From contig CM075184.1 of NCBI GenBank assembly GCA_037577475.1, forward strand, positions 12,762,094-12,826,093: a DNA stretch of 64,000 bases, written 5' to 3'. The DNA is from Chaunax sp. Z400 (lineage: Eukaryota; Chordata; Actinopteri; Lophiiformes; Chaunacidae). How positions within the stretch are numbered: position 1 is the first letter of the stretch; the number at the start of each line of letters is the position of its first letter. The position numbers and the translations under genes were made by a program. The notes beneath the pieces are model-generated. The model was not told the DNA's origin. It saw nothing but the letters and a program-made list of their open reading frames with translations, and ran no database searches. Below are positions 23,801-38,405 of this stretch, in pieces.

Positions 23801-26800
23801 GCCACAAAAGACATTTTACTAATCTAAGGGGCTGTTTACACGGCAACCGTAAGCAAAGGGGGAAAAAAATCTGTATATTCATCTTAATTTTAAATATTGA
23901 ACTGGCCACAGTTATGAATACATAACTGCTCATAATCAGTTGGTTGTATATAAGAACAAGTATTGAATGCACTTTCCGACATAAAACACTTAAAGGTTAG
24001 TGGTTGCAAAGTCCATCTGATATGCCTTCTGTGTACAATTCAATTTGAAAGAATGCATGAGACTGAGTTGTTACCGGATTAAAAAGTAACTTTGGCACCA
24101 ACAAGTAGGGAAAACAAACATGAATTGAATTCACAGGGTCTGGCAATGTACATCCTTTTCTCTGCAGGTCATTTAAAAGGCAAGTTCTCATGCAGGGAGC
24201 CCCACAGTAACCTCCATATAATTGGATTTTGTGCTTGAGCTGATTACAAAAATAGAATGCAACCAGCCAATCCAGGTGATGGGAATCAGGAGTCTGTGGG
24301 TCAGCCAGCATTTTTATCAGTAAATATGTCAATGACCCCCAGTTAAGTGCAACCTCACTGAAGCTCCTGCCTTAAATAGGAATGCATTACAAAAGATGAT
24401 TTTGCCAATGAAAAGGTTTGTATTTTCTCCTGAAGACCAAATCAGTGAATTATATTCAACCCGAATTAGAGACTAAGTGAGGTTTGGTTAATAGTCCTAA
24501 AACACAGAAAAGGTTTAATATGTAGTGTTCATCTTATTATAGGGTAGGTTTTATCCCCGTCTGCAGCAGCTTTCTGCATCTTTTCAACTGGCAGCTAAAT
24601 TACTCAAATCAACAATGACCAAAGAAGTGTGAAATAGGCAAATTGCTCTATGGCTGATTGTCCCAATGTTCAGACTAGTGTGATGCAGGAAAAAAACACA
24701 AACTCTTGCACTGAATTGAATTACCCATAATCTCCATGGTAGTTTTCCAGCGTTAGGTGGAAAAACAGAAATACAGAAATCTGACTTCTTTTGTTTTTTT
24801 TTGGATAAAGGTGATTGATCACCAGCGATTATCAGTATCTTACATGTTTTGTTCACTCACATATCAAGACCGCATTCACAATAAGGTGAATAAATCAATA
24901 CACTGAAATTACATGTTAAAACAACTTGTGTCTGCACTCGTGTTCATAAAAGCTGCCCGTTTGAGACTTTCACAGACTGTTGAGTGATTATCTTATGCTT
25001 ACAATGCAATGCCACATAAGTATCATGTGATCAGTGGCCACTGATAAAGATGGAGGCTAGGAATTTGGCTGAACGGATTGTTTTCTTAGGGGGGCGAAAA
25101 TGCAATATATAACAATGGGATGGTGGTTATATTAGTAGCAACACAAAAACAGTACCCTTGAAATAGGAGAAATCAAACATTCAAATCCAAGATTTGCCTA
25201 AAAACATACATAATACACGAGGAGAGAAGATAATTAAACACATACCTCCGCAGGGGGAAATCTACTCCTAAATCTACTTGCAGAGTGCATGCAGTGCTGC
25301 ATTCAAGACGACAGTAACCTTGGAAAAACGTGTGTTCATATGATCAGTTCAGAAAACAACATGGATGCCATGATGATTGGCCATATCAATAGTCAGTCAC
25401 ATTCATATCAATGAAGCTGAGTAGACTAGGGGGCCAATATCAATTATTACCGGTAACGCAGGCAGCTTCACCATGAGTTCAAATCATTTTGTCTAAGCTG
25501 GAGCTTGTATTTTCCCAATTTCCAAATGTATCATGAACACAGCATAGGTAGGCGTACATGGATCACCACACCACAAAGTTAACATGACTGAAAAATAACA
25601 CCAGCCATGACATCCACGTCACTAAGACTTAGTTGCAGGATGCAGATCATTCTCACTTGCGTGGTGGTGGTTTGGGTTCGGAAAGCGGACGTTGCTGAAA
25701 AGGTTTCCGGTTACCGTTAAAGATTCACGACCAACTGGTGTCACCATCTCAGAAACAAACCACCACTCATAATATGAAGAATATGAAGCTTCAGGAGTCA
25801 TCTGTCCACAACAGGCCGAAAGCAGCCAAGGTACCAGCACAGAAACACACTCAGCATGTGTGCCTTCTGACAAGAAAAGCAACAGATGGCAAAACATAAA
25901 CGTTGTCGCCAAGTACATCACAAAAGACACGGTACTTACGTGAATGCTTCCGTTTTAAGTAAATAATACATATTTTCCTTAAACGCATCGTTTCCATTGC
26001 TATCATTAGGAGGCAACAACGAATATCATATTAAGAACAGCGAGCTAGTACAAGACAATAACCTTATATACATTTTGAAGGATGCAAAATGTCGTCTGAT
26101 TAATTGTTATCGACAAAGTCGGCAAAAATACTAAAATATCACCCACCCCTACTAGAAATATTGTTTCAAACCTTGTTCTTTTAGCTAGCCAGTGCATAAC
26201 AAATGTAACAAATGTGTTGTTCCTCGTAGCTGCCTGGTCACAAATTGATTTAATCACTGATCACAGGACCCTCTGACCTTCTAACCACAGGCAGTCAGCT
26301 GGACAGCTTGGAGACACATGATAAAGACAGGTATAAATGTCTTGGTGTCATGGCTGTCCACTTGTGTTGGGATCCTGGTGCATGATGTAAACAGATTGTT
26401 TAAGTTAAGATGACACTGTTAACCCCAAGGTAAACTTCTCTAGTGTCCAGTATGTCCGATTATTCACACCAGTGCTTTTTAACAGTGAGAAAGACTTGCA
26501 CACAAAGCCCAGCTGGACAAAAACAGCATCATTAATTTTTAGATAAACTGCATACTATATCAAATTGACAAAAAGAAACATGAATGAACAGTTCCAGTTT
26601 TACATAAATATACTCCAGCATTGGTCCACGATAGATGGTAACACATGCCAATGCCCTTGTGAGTCCACTAGTCTAAATACACAACACACAAGAGCTAATT
26701 CCATGCTTTCAGTGCTTTAGTTATACTATGTACCAACACTGGCTCAGACAGCAGGATGTCAGCTACAGGTGAAGTGGGAAGGATTGTGAATAAACAAAAT

Positions 26801-29800
26801 TACAATTAGTTTCATCTAACCTTGAGTGAAGTACAGAGTAGAGTGTAAATAAAATAACTCAATGTTTAATCGTTTTAAAAATGTGACGACTGCAATGTAA
26901 AACAGAGCAGAAATCAGCCACAGAGTTTGAAGAGACAAATTACAATAAAATCTTATAACAGCTATCTATTTTCACATTCAGACAGATAATTTCATTAGTG
27001 AGGAAAATATGGATAATGAGGCTGGCTGACATCTTGAAGTGGCACGCCGAATAAAGGGGAGAACGGAGATCACTCACAACAAATTCAACTTAACAGTGTG
27101 TGCATAGACAAAGAGCTGCTTGCCTGATAACATGTAAAAGGCACTGTTATTATCTTGTATCACAGACTCTCTACAACAAAGATAACCATTACAAGCTGCA
27201 CCAATGATACACACTGCCTGTCTTCTACAGGGATATGGATATGGACAGTGGCTTCTCCTGTACATCCCACTGGGCATTGTTAACACTCACACATTAGTGA
27301 GGGCTACTGCTTATCCATGTAAAATAATACACTCACTAGATAATGTCAAACATTTAATTCCTGCTCCTAATTTCTCCAACTGTTTTTATCTGTGAGTTTA
27401 ATACTGTTTCCTCTCTGCTGAGCTCCAGATCTCACAGAGTGCTACTGAGGCAGCCACAGGTGTTGAACACAGGTCGTTTTCCCCTGGTCTGTCCGTCTGA
27501 AAACTTTGACTCTGGTGTTAGATTGTTCAGAACATATGTGACTTGTGATAAATGGATCCAATATTTACATTTACTGTTTATAATACTAACTTTGCAAGGT
27601 CATAATCTGTGTTCATGTTCACTGCTCACTTACGCTGACTCAGGACCTGCTGCTAGTCTCTTAAAGGAGCGAGGCAGTACAGATATAGGAAATGCCTCTC
27701 CAAGTAAGCCGTCTCGTTTATGAGCCATCTATGGTTGTGTCCATAATCAAAGATAATTTTGAGAATGTCGCTCAGCACAATTACAGATTAGTTAGCCAAC
27801 TAATGAATACCTAATATCTTGATATATTTTTCGGTGCAGCAAACTAGTTTTAAACCAACACTTATCTTGAATCACTCAGCGGTGTTCCTACCTACACAGC
27901 TTATGCTCACTTTGATAGTGATATCAGTAGATCCAATGAAAGAATAGCCTCTCCATGTTAAAGCAGCAGCTCTGTGTGAAATCTAACTGTAATTACACAT
28001 AGAAGTTAAAAAAACACACACACATGAATCACACTGAAATGGAAATCCTTGCCACAATAAATGACCTTATTCTCATTCATGCAAACTATAAATAGTACAC
28101 TTCTCTTTCAGCAGTCTCAACATTACTCCCTCATATTTGCAGAAAGGAAAACATGGGAAAATAAGATTATCATCATTATTTCAAGCCTAAATAATGGTGA
28201 CTATTTGTGACTAAAGGGGAAATTCGACCCACCCATGAGTACAAATAAATAGCCAAATTGCAGCGTGTCTGTGTCAACAGTTGATGCAGAGGATGAAAGG
28301 AAAACTCACACAATGACCACAGAGTAAGGAAACCTAAATCTTAAAACCTTGACAAGTTGCCAGATTGATTTTTTTCCCCCATTTGCAGAAGAGAAACAAG
28401 AGCAGCTCCTTCAACATGCTCAGGCAGTTCATTCTGCCATGACTTCTGTGTTACAAAAGCCAGTCACTGCAATTCTCAAAGCACTTCTCATTATCTCTGC
28501 TCACTTCATTCTATGATACACACACTTTCAATGTAAGTCGATATAATACAGCAGCATCTGCTGTGGCACACTTGTTCGTGTTTGTGGGAAATTAGCAGGC
28601 TCACTGAGTGCACACTTCACCTCTCAGTGGAAAGACGTTATGTTGAAATCTGTAATCAATTTTAATTAATGGATCATTGCTATATCCATCTATATGGGAG
28701 AGTGTGGTTTAACACACACATTAAATGTCAGACATGCTTTTCATACTCTGCTCCGGAGAAATTTTCATATACAGTTTATTGTCATTCAATAGCATCTCAC
28801 CTCATCAGTTCAGCACATTGTTATGTTTGCATCTATGTCAGTAAATGACTTGCAATCTACATTAAATTAAGACTTAACATCTTTAAAGGTTCAGAAAGTT
28901 CAGGGTGGAATCATTACATCTGCAAAGGTACATTTATTGCTATTTGAATGCAGCGCACCGTTTGTTGTCCATTTGTTGGGTTGGCATTACATCTGAGAAT
29001 AGCCTGAAACTTGTCAAAGGAAAATAGAGGGTTCAACCCTCCATGAACAAGCGCAGCGCTTGTTGAAATTTCAAATGGAAAACTGATAACTTACACAATG
29101 CTTTCATAAGCCACTACTTTCTCAGCACAATCCACACTTGCCCTCAGGCAGAGTCCAACACCAGATTGCTGCCACGGAAATACAAAAATTAACTACAAAA
29201 TGTGTGCAAAGAACACAGATGCTTCCACTACCGGAGGAACTCAATTTGTACAAATGTGGATGGACCATACCCTCCGAATGGAAGCAAAATCACATGGAAA
29301 TTAAAATGACAAATTACAAAATGCACTACTTTAGCATATGATTGATGTGTATGCACAAGTTGTTGAAGGTATATTTTTGGTTACATTCCCCGACAAACAC
29401 TCCACAATCAAAATATACCAAGTTGAATATTTTTCCCAAAAAGAGAAGGAAAAAAAAAGATGTTAAAAATCCCAAAATACCAAAAGGCACGACTCCAGCA
29501 TATGTTCCATATGTGTTGGCCAAGTTTCATGAAAAAACACAGAACAGTTATTGAGTTATACCCTGGACAGAGTGATACAGAGTGCTTCAGTATATCTTCT
29601 CCCCCCCCCCCCCCATCATTGTATGCCGAGGGAATAAAAATGGACAAAGAGGTGAAGCGTGGGTTGAGCTGAGATGACCCAAATGAGATCTGGTTACTGA
29701 AACATGCTTACTTAGCTCAAAGCTACCAAACTAGCTGTGTTCACACACTAAGTGAAGGCCATTTCAGATTCGGCCATTTCATTCACAGGAGTTTGACCAA

Positions 29801-32417
29801 GAGACAAGCTGTATTTATTTGCATTATTTGTGCAAGTTTGACTGTGGGTCAATCCGTCAGACACAGCCACAATACCTTACTGTGCATGATCTGTAAGCTA
29901 GCGAGTATAAGCAGGCACCAAGGCTGACTGTTTGTCACCCTACAGCACCTTGCAGCAGCTATGTGCCAGTTGTCAGGTGAAGCACTACGTTTGTTCCTCT
30001 GCTACAGTTTGTTAACACAATTAATCGCACAGCAAGCCGTACTCTGTTGTTCGCATGAAAACGATTCCTAAAGGTAACACAAACACAGCCAAGAGGTCGA
30101 GTTCAGTAAATCCAATTAGATGACGTGATGCCTAACAGGCAGATAGCAGCTAGCTGTCACTCAAAGTGGCCACGGCCTTAATTATATGAGACTTTGCAAA
30201 GCAAAGGAACTTTTCCATTAAAAAGAAACTGAATTATTCAAGAGCAGGTAAATTACCAGTGGAGATGAAGGGAAAAACTGAAGCACTCTGTGTTGACCTG
30301 ACTGTTGACTACTACACCCCCCACAGTTAACTTTTCTGAGCCTATATAAACATAACCCCAGGGTGTCTTCCCACCATGCATTGCTTCTTAGGTGATTTGG
30401 AGTTCATCTCTGATGTTCATCGATCTTACTTTTTGCCAGTCCAACTGGCAGGATTCTGACTTGTCTCAAAAGAACTCAAAAGATCTTGTGGTAACATAAT
30501 ATGAAGGTTCAAACGTGTAAGAAGAAATATTCAAATCAAAGGCAGTAGTAAACGAACATGAAGTAGCAGCAGCTTCCTGAGTGATTGTCACCGTTAATGT
30601 TCTGTGACTGTACTGTAAACGCCATATAACAATGTCACTGTTACTTTGAACGGTTTAACTATTAAGGACTTTCCAGAGCCATTTCTCAGGATTGGGGCTT
30701 TTTTTCTTCTTTTTTTTTTTACTGGATCAACTATTAGCATCAGCAACATCCAGTCCAATAAATTCCTAATTTGTTGTTTGTTTACACCAGCTGTCAGGGA
30801 CAACCCATTGCATTATAAGCAAACAGAAAGCATGCAAATTCAAGTTAATTCATTAGAAAGTTATTTTAAAAAAATATTATAAATGAGCCAATTGGCAGCT
30901 GTAGCAGAGACACAGTTCTCCTTTGTGATATTTTGATGATGATATTTTCTGGATGTGGTAAACAACAGGTCAAGAAAGGTCAGCAAAGAGAATTAACGTC
31001 ATACCTAACCAGTCGTGGAGCTTGATGCTGGAAACCCTACAGTAGAAATATCAGTGGCTGCTGGGCAAAAATATACAACTCACCAACAGCAAGACCTTAA
31101 TACTACAATCATTTTATACACAGGTCTGGTGCTTACAACCTAATATCATTTCCTGGTCAGCTCACAGAGACTTGCTCTTTGTCTCTGAGAGATGGCACGA
31201 TTGTTGCTCTTAAACGGGCCTTTCCTCTTCAACACCTCATTGATCACTTTAGTCACTGAACTGTTCAAAGTAAACAACCTAGACTTTTGGTCTGCTTACA
31301 ATGTTAAGGACATTTGATTTTTATCAGTAGTGATGCTGGGGGTCGGGGTAGTCGGTAAATCCTGCAGGCTCAACCGCTTTCTAACTGGAGTATAATCAGC
31401 GTAACCATCACGCCTGACTGCCTGCAGTTAGCTCGACTGAAGACAGGCTTTAAGTCCAGATAATTAATGCAAATGTAAGGACAACACCAAACTAAACAAA
31501 TGAGGCGTGTTTGTTTTCCCATCTTATTCGCCATTATTAACAGGAACACTTAGTTTGCACTTTTGAAGAAAGAGGGAACACTTGCTGTAAAACATGGCTA
31601 AAATTATATTAAGGCTTAAGGTGAACAGATGGACGATGCGTGATGTGTCACATTTTCTCCCAAAGTCGCTAAATCCAGTTCCACATGGAATAAAGGGAAA
31701 ATCATCAGGCTGGCGTCAACATTGATAATGCATTGTCACAACAAGAAACTTACAGTGCAATACTTTGGAGCCATTTGCTAATCAGCCTCCATAAAGACTT
31801 TGTCTCTACTATGCACCATTGATTCAAGCACAGTACCACCATTTAAAGACAGTTACAGACGCAGATCAAGCATATTACAAACCATAATGTCTTAGTGAGA
31901 AATTATATGTTATTATCCAGGCCTTCGCTCCATATTTTACCCTCATCTGAGACATAAATCAAGCATTTTATGACTTTCTTCCTGGTCGAAACTGGATCTT
32001 TGAGAAGTGCAGTGCAGTGGCAAGAGAGGAAATTTAAAAAGGAACTAAAAACTTCTCCTAATTTGCTCCATCATTCATTGGGGATGCCACTAAATTTAAA
32101 ATGCAGGAGATAAATTCCAGTCCGGCGGGCAAATACTGGAGACAGACACTGCTAAAAAAACTGCACTAGCAGTGAATTGTTGTAACCTTGAATATCAATG
32201 TGGAGTATTTTCCCCATCAATCAATGCTATAGATTTTCTCCTAAATTCAGAATGTAAACAGAGAGGGATAGTATGTTGGGTAAAGTAAGCTTGTTTTTCT
32301 ACCTGAATAATGGCTGATAAATGAGGGAGACAGCAGAGTTGTGAAAAGATAAGGCCTGAAGCTAAAGAGCAGACAGTCCCTTGACTAACACTTGTGTGTC
32401 TGTCTGTTTCTTTAAGG

Positions 32418-32420
<3 letters not shown>
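20875..32420. other. presumed znf609 intron 1, proximal part
   Basis: AT-rich noncoding DNA with no exon-like frame. Only the weak retroposon tail at 29490-29640 was noted. Confidence 0.5.
29490..29640 (+). repeat. possible retroposon tail with poly-C
   Basis: TTTCATGAAAAAACACAGAA followed by CAGTTATTGAGTTATACCCT resembles the 48330-48390 tail. A C14 run follows at 29601-29614. Identity is uncertain. Confidence 0.35.

Positions 32421-32510
<90 letters not shown>
32421..32510 (+). repeat. (TG)45 microsatellite
   Basis: Ninety bases of perfect TG with no interruption, in presumed znf609 intron 1. The minus strand reads (CA)n along the direction of transcription. The 155-codon minus-strand frame over it is a product of the repeat (His-Thr run). 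Confidence 0.97.
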
Positions 32511-32511
<1 letters not shown>

Positions 32512-33327
32512 ATAACAGAACAAGATAAAGACATTTTGTTTCCTCAGTCTTTTGTGTATTGTCTATTACAAGCATTCTAGAAGAGCTAGCCTGCCAGGCA
32601 GGATTCCAAAAATGAATGGCTGAAATCTGAAATACCAATCTGCAAACCATGCACTCAACCAAGCTGACAATATCTACATCCCCTTTGTACGAGCAATTCT
32701 AACTGTAAAACTAGTTTATTTAAGACTGATTAAGATTTTACTTACCTATTTTAGTACTGACTGACATGAAGAACCACAGAGAACACCGGTCTAATTGCTC
32801 CTGTGGAGAGTAAAGAATCTAACTAGACGAGAACGCCAATGCTGAGTGACTAATATACTGGACTTGTGTTTGTTCCATGGACAGTTGAGGTGTTGCCATG
32901 TGAATCTCTAACTAGAGCGAGGACATGGACAACCATTAACTCAAATAACTCCCTGTCTCTCTTCCAGCAGCTGCTTAACAGAGGCCGAGTCAACAGGCAT
33001 GGCCTCAAATAGCTTTGTCACTCTCACATGGTAACTTTCCAGAATAAAGGCAGCAGTGGTCTGTTCCTGAGAGGCACAAGTGTCACATTCACAAACCGAA
33101 GGGGATCAGGAGTCAGCAGCCATTTAGACACAATTAAGGATTGTTAAGAAACACTGCAAGTTTTAGCAGTCTATTATCAATCAATATTCATCTCTACTAT
33201 AGGTTTTCTTCGTATGACGTCACATTAAATAGGCCCTCTTCCTTAAGCTTCATTTATCTTGCAAGTTGCAACTGAAGTCTGGTTCCTAAAAATGCAAAAG
33301 TAGTGGGCAGTAAAATCTGTCAGTAGC

Positions 33328-33970
33328 CCCATTTATACAGCCTTTTCAACCCGGGACTGGAGCCCCTTTATTCTGCCCTGACATTCTGTATAAATGCAAT
33401 GAAGGCGTAATGGGGGTCTGTTCCACCTCTGTGACGGCAACAGAGGTAGTAACAGCGCCGAATCACACATCTGTGTTAGCAAGGTGGAAAGGCAGGAAGG
33501 GGCTGTAAAGTCTTGATGAACATATTATGCATGCGGCACAAACTGGAAGACAAGTAATACCAAACTGTAGCAGTTAGCAGCTAACTCAAACTAGAAGGAA
33601 AACAACCGCCAATGTCTTCAAACTGGAGAGACAGCACAAAGTTTGGGAGCTCCTCACCCTCCAGTTAGAGGATGAGATCAACCATCATGTAACAGGAAAA
33701 GTAAATAGTTGGAGGTTTTTTTTGCCATGTTAATGCATTCTTTACAAAGCGCTGCTCGACGCATGTGACCGACCGATGCTGCCGTGGTATACGTCACACC
33801 TCTTAACTCGCAGAGCTCAGGCTCTGCTATTTAAAATCCCACACCGGAGTGCTGTTGTTCTGTCGTTGTCTTGTTCAGTGTAAACAAACAAAAAGTCCTC
33901 CTAGAGAAGAGAGTACGCTGCAGTGCTGATGCGTGATCTTTGTGTAAAAAAAAGGCTAGTGAGTGATGAC
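33328..33970 (+). repeat. dispersed non-autonomous repeat, family A copy 2
   Basis: The longest copy of family A. It begins near TTTATACAGCC / AACCCGGGACTGG, carries CTCTGTGACGGCAACAGAGG, TTAGCAGCTAACTCAAAC, TTACAAAGCGCTGCTCGACG (33742-33761) and GCTATTTAAAATCCC, and ends near AGTGTAAACAAAC or a little beyond. No open frame of note. It lies in presumed znf609 intron 1. Confidence 0.7.
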
Positions 33971-36900
33971 GCTTTGGGTTCACACTCAGCAACTACTGCA
34001 ATTTGAAATACCAGAGAATGTATGAAAGGCAAAAGTTTAAATATACCTCTTCACTTTCACACAGTATTTAGTGTTCAAATTAAACCTGTGTGTTACAATA
34101 CTTTCATATCTTACTACTCCTCATAAAGTATAACTGCTTGTTGGTGCTTGACCAAGTTTTTCACTGTTATAGCGCACCTACGATATTTAGTCACAGCACA
34201 CACCGAGCTCTTTATTCTGTATGAGTGTTTGACACCTGGGTCTACAGTGTCATTGTAAACAGCCATGGTTGCCATGTTGTAGGACAGCGATGCTTGGGTC
34301 TAATGTAAGTTTGCCTTATACAGATGTCTGACAGCCTTGTTTATATATTTTCTGCCACTATTACTGTTTGTTCATCCATTAAAGGAAAAAACAGGGTTAC
34401 GTGGGCATCCACCTGCAACAAGGAAAGTCAGCTAGGTCAGCGCTCATTCATCCTGAAAACTAAAAAGAGAACAGGTTTGCTTGCCTTTTACTCCGACTGT
34501 TAATAATATAAACTGCCTTCCTTCAGTTATCCATCTCCACCTCCCTTCTTTTTTTTCCATGCCTACCCACTTTCCTTTTCTCCAGCATTGTCAATCTTCT
34601 TTTAGAGCACCTGCCAAATTAAAATACAAAGCAAAAAGGTAGACTGTCAAACATCTTATGCTTCCTTTTTCATCATTTAATCCAGTTTCTTTGTCAAATT
34701 ACAGTGTACTGACAGAAAAACGTAAGAGCGCCACTCACCTTATACTTAGACACAAGTGCTTTTTTTCAGCAGTTCAATACTCCATACTCATACTTAGCAT
34801 GATGTATTAATAGCTTGGAGGATTCCACTATTTCACTTTACTACTAATAACTCTATAGCTGAATTTATGATTCTCTGTCGGGTAGTTTCACTGCCTCTGC
34901 TGTAGATGCCTACGGCGTGGGAACTGATTTATAGTTCGGAGCAGGATTTAACCCGTTGATTGTCGAGGCCTCACGACCTCACGGGATGGATGCATTCTAC
35001 ATCATCAGGCTGTGTCACACATTTATTAAACACCCAAAGCAAAAGCCTTCATTTATGTGCTTTGTTATGGACCATGTTGCAAGATCACAAAATACACCTT
35101 TGTCTAACATTGCTTCTCTCAACCTACTCCATATCTTCCTCTTAATCAAACACTACCAGCAATGGGAAATTGTAGGAGCAAGGACGAAGCAGACCGAGCA
35201 GTTCAATTAGAATTCATGTGGCCTCCATGCAGCCATGTTGCCTCGCACATTGACACCACAACATCTCAACACATGGGCATAAATCTGCCTTCAGCTGTTG
35301 AGAGAAACGTTAACCACCCATATTTTTTCCAAACCAGGCGGGACAGTCCAATCCACTTATACTGAAGCCACAAGATTGCTTCTCTGGCTGTTGAGACAAA
35401 TGTCCACACTGCAAATGTTTTCAGCATGAACATTCAGCATCATGGCAATGACGCTGATGCCATAAGGAAACAATACACACTGCCTCCAGCTACACAGTAT
35501 GCTCTATCCAGCACCATTACTATCATTTTCTGTAATGAAAGAAAAGTCTCATTTTTATGACTTCTTCCAATGATTGCCTGGTTTTCTGTATAAATATTTC
35601 AATCAACATTGCCCATTTGTGCATTTTGTATCGTCTTCTAGCTGCTAGTTAGTTACCCTCTGCTGTTAATCATACATAATTTCTTCATTATTGATTATCT
35701 GATTATTATCTTCTCTGTCAAGTAAACATTTTATCGATTAAATGGTTCTAAACTCTTTAGTTTGGGTATAACTGTCCTCTTGGCTTGTCAAGGATTTATT
35801 ATTTGACATGAAGTTAATTTTTCTACTTCCAGCAAAAAAAACCAACAGCAGCACTTTTACCAGACTGTGTGCAAAATGTTATGCCAAGGACAGTGTGCTA
35901 GTTACCAAAAACAGCAACCAGACTATACAAAATGGTTGATAGTGGTTCAAATGTGGTCAACCATTACTGTCACACCTTTAGGGCCCTAACATGCCAAAAT
36001 GGACACCTTTTGTACATGATAATGTTTGTGTGAACAGGCTGCAAAGCCACCCATGAAATGTAAAGTACAAACAAGGTGTCAAAAACTGCTTCAAAATCCA
36101 GTACAACTTTATTGAGTACAGTTTTCACCATTTGGACAGCTGAAAACATATTGTCTAATAAATCAGACCAATGACATACTGGAGAATCAAATAACTAAAG
36201 CTTGTGATCCCACTCTATTCTTTACCATGCTCAGTAAAATGAAGTGGACATGATCACTATGAGCCGCGGTACCAACACTTCAGTGATCTATAAACAGAAC
36301 ATGCTTTGATGGGATTATGTATGAAATGAAAACAGATGTAACATTTCTATACAGCTGTTGCCATGTGTGCTCAGGCAGGGAGGTGAAACAGGATAGTAGA
36401 ACACTAACATTAACACGGTTGTGGACGGAAAAAGGATTTTCAGAAAGTATTGACGTTTGTATTGAAGTTCCAGTTGATCATGTGCTTCCACTTTAGACTG
36501 CAGCAATTGTGTCATTTGTGGACGTTCTCTCATTTTCTTGTCATTATCATAAGTGAGGCATACATCATCCAAGACAACGGCTTCTCTTTGATTATATAGA
36601 TGACAGGCAGTGGATTCTGCAGCATGATTGAGGCACTGGGGACAGAACCACCCACTCACTGCCACCACGCTCAAGTATTGATGTGCTCGGAGGAATTCCC
36701 ACACATCACATCTTCAGAGAGCTTTCATGCTTTACACTAAGATCGATTCAAAGATGCATGTTTAAGAACACCGTGGCTTTGGTGCAGCTAAAATGTAGCT
36801 CACGGCATCCGGGAGGGCATTAGATTAGATTCTATCAACAAATTAAGTTATCAAGTAGTTGAACAGCTTTCAATCACAATAATTTCACAGCCATTTCCTT

Positions 36901-38405
36901 CACACTGGTATACTAATCACCCATTTGTAAATGGAGAACCGTCATGTGTTACCATCAGTGAAAATATCATCAGTGTCAGGAACAAGTGAAGCAGGCGTGA
37001 TAAACGAGGTCATGTTGCTTTTGAGTGGATGAATGAGGACAAGCAATAGAATGCTAAACATAATGCAGTCTGACAGATCTTCGTTATTACAGAAACAACA
37101 CAAATAACCTCATGAAAAATGGCTTGAAATGACTCCATTTCGGGGTATTTTCTCTCTAAAAACACAGGACAATACCTCAAAGCATAGGCTAATGGGACAG
37201 CAGTTCTGCAACGCTCCAGACTGTGCTGCACCACAAAAGCTGACAACATCTTTATAGCTTGTGTGGGGGAGAGTTGAGTATAACCTGGGCTCACATCCAA
37301 GGAAAAGATGGATCACCAATCTCTGGCAAAGTAGCAGCTGTGCATCAAGAATTAAAAGTGTGTACTTTTCTGCTGTAACTACCAACACACTATTGAGAAA
37401 TCCATTTAGGGCTATAAAAACTAAAGCATATTCTATGACCCATAATACGACTTCCCAGGTCAAATGACAGCTGTCGCATCTCGTCAGCGTTTAGCTTATG
37501 TTCTTGCATTACAAAACAATTGACATATATTTAAAATTTACTTTGGTGACCACCCCAGATGAATTTTCCCCCCACTAGAAGTATGTCACACTGTTGGCCT
37601 ACAAGAGATGAATGGGTGGATCAATATTGATTATAGAAACCCAGATCCATCTCAGGTCCTTTGTTTACGCTGACCTGCTTCATTTCAAGCAAACTGCAAG
37701 CTGACGGGAAACTGGTTCACTGTGTTTGGATGTTTGAAAAGCAAATAAAACAGCAATTAGCAGGTTTTAATGGTGATTGTAAAATAGGAAGTGTAAGTCT
37801 GGGTGAACTGGGCTGTTTGCAGCATTACTTGAGTTTTGTTTCAATTGCCTCCTTTTATATATTTCTCAGGTGCATCGTAGCCTAGCACTGTTGGCAGAGA
37901 GAGATGATCCAAATACTGTGCAAAAATTCCACAAACAACAGCTACAGATGACACTTCTCTCTCTATAGATTTTACACAAAACACTTCACCGATTACAAAA
38001 GACCTTCAATGCATTCTTCAGTCCTGTTTAAGTGTTACAAATGTATACACACAACTCACTTGTTTTGGGTGGTATCAAGCTGTTAGAGTATAACAGGGTA
38101 TTTAGAAATCACAAAGGTATCATTTTAAATAACATATAAAAGTAAAGGAATAATAGAAAATGTGTTAGGGATAGTTACTATCACTGGCTGGCTACTCAGC
38201 ACGAGGCCTACCAAACATTTGACACTTTAAAATGCAAAGTATGCAATAAACTCACTATTGATGACAGATGTACCCTATTTTCCCCCACTGATTATCTCAC
38301 ACTGTGAACAACTTTTAACAGCCAGAGAGCAGAGAAGTCCTGTGGTGTGTTTGGCTGACACAGTACTGCCTGATGATAAAGGTTGAATAGCCAACACAGG
38401 CATAG
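33971..38405. other. presumed znf609 intron 1; nothing recognised
   Basis: The longest frames (129 codons minus at 36315-36704, 117 codons minus at 37110-37463) have no family motif, no convincing splice context and ordinary AT-rich composition. Confidence 0.45.

Noticed and set aside
32195..32662. 155-codon minus-strand frame with a His-Thr run
   Set aside because: Produced by the (TG)n microsatellite.
36315..36704. 129-codon minus-strand frame
   Set aside because: No recognisable motif; expected by chance in a 64-kb window.
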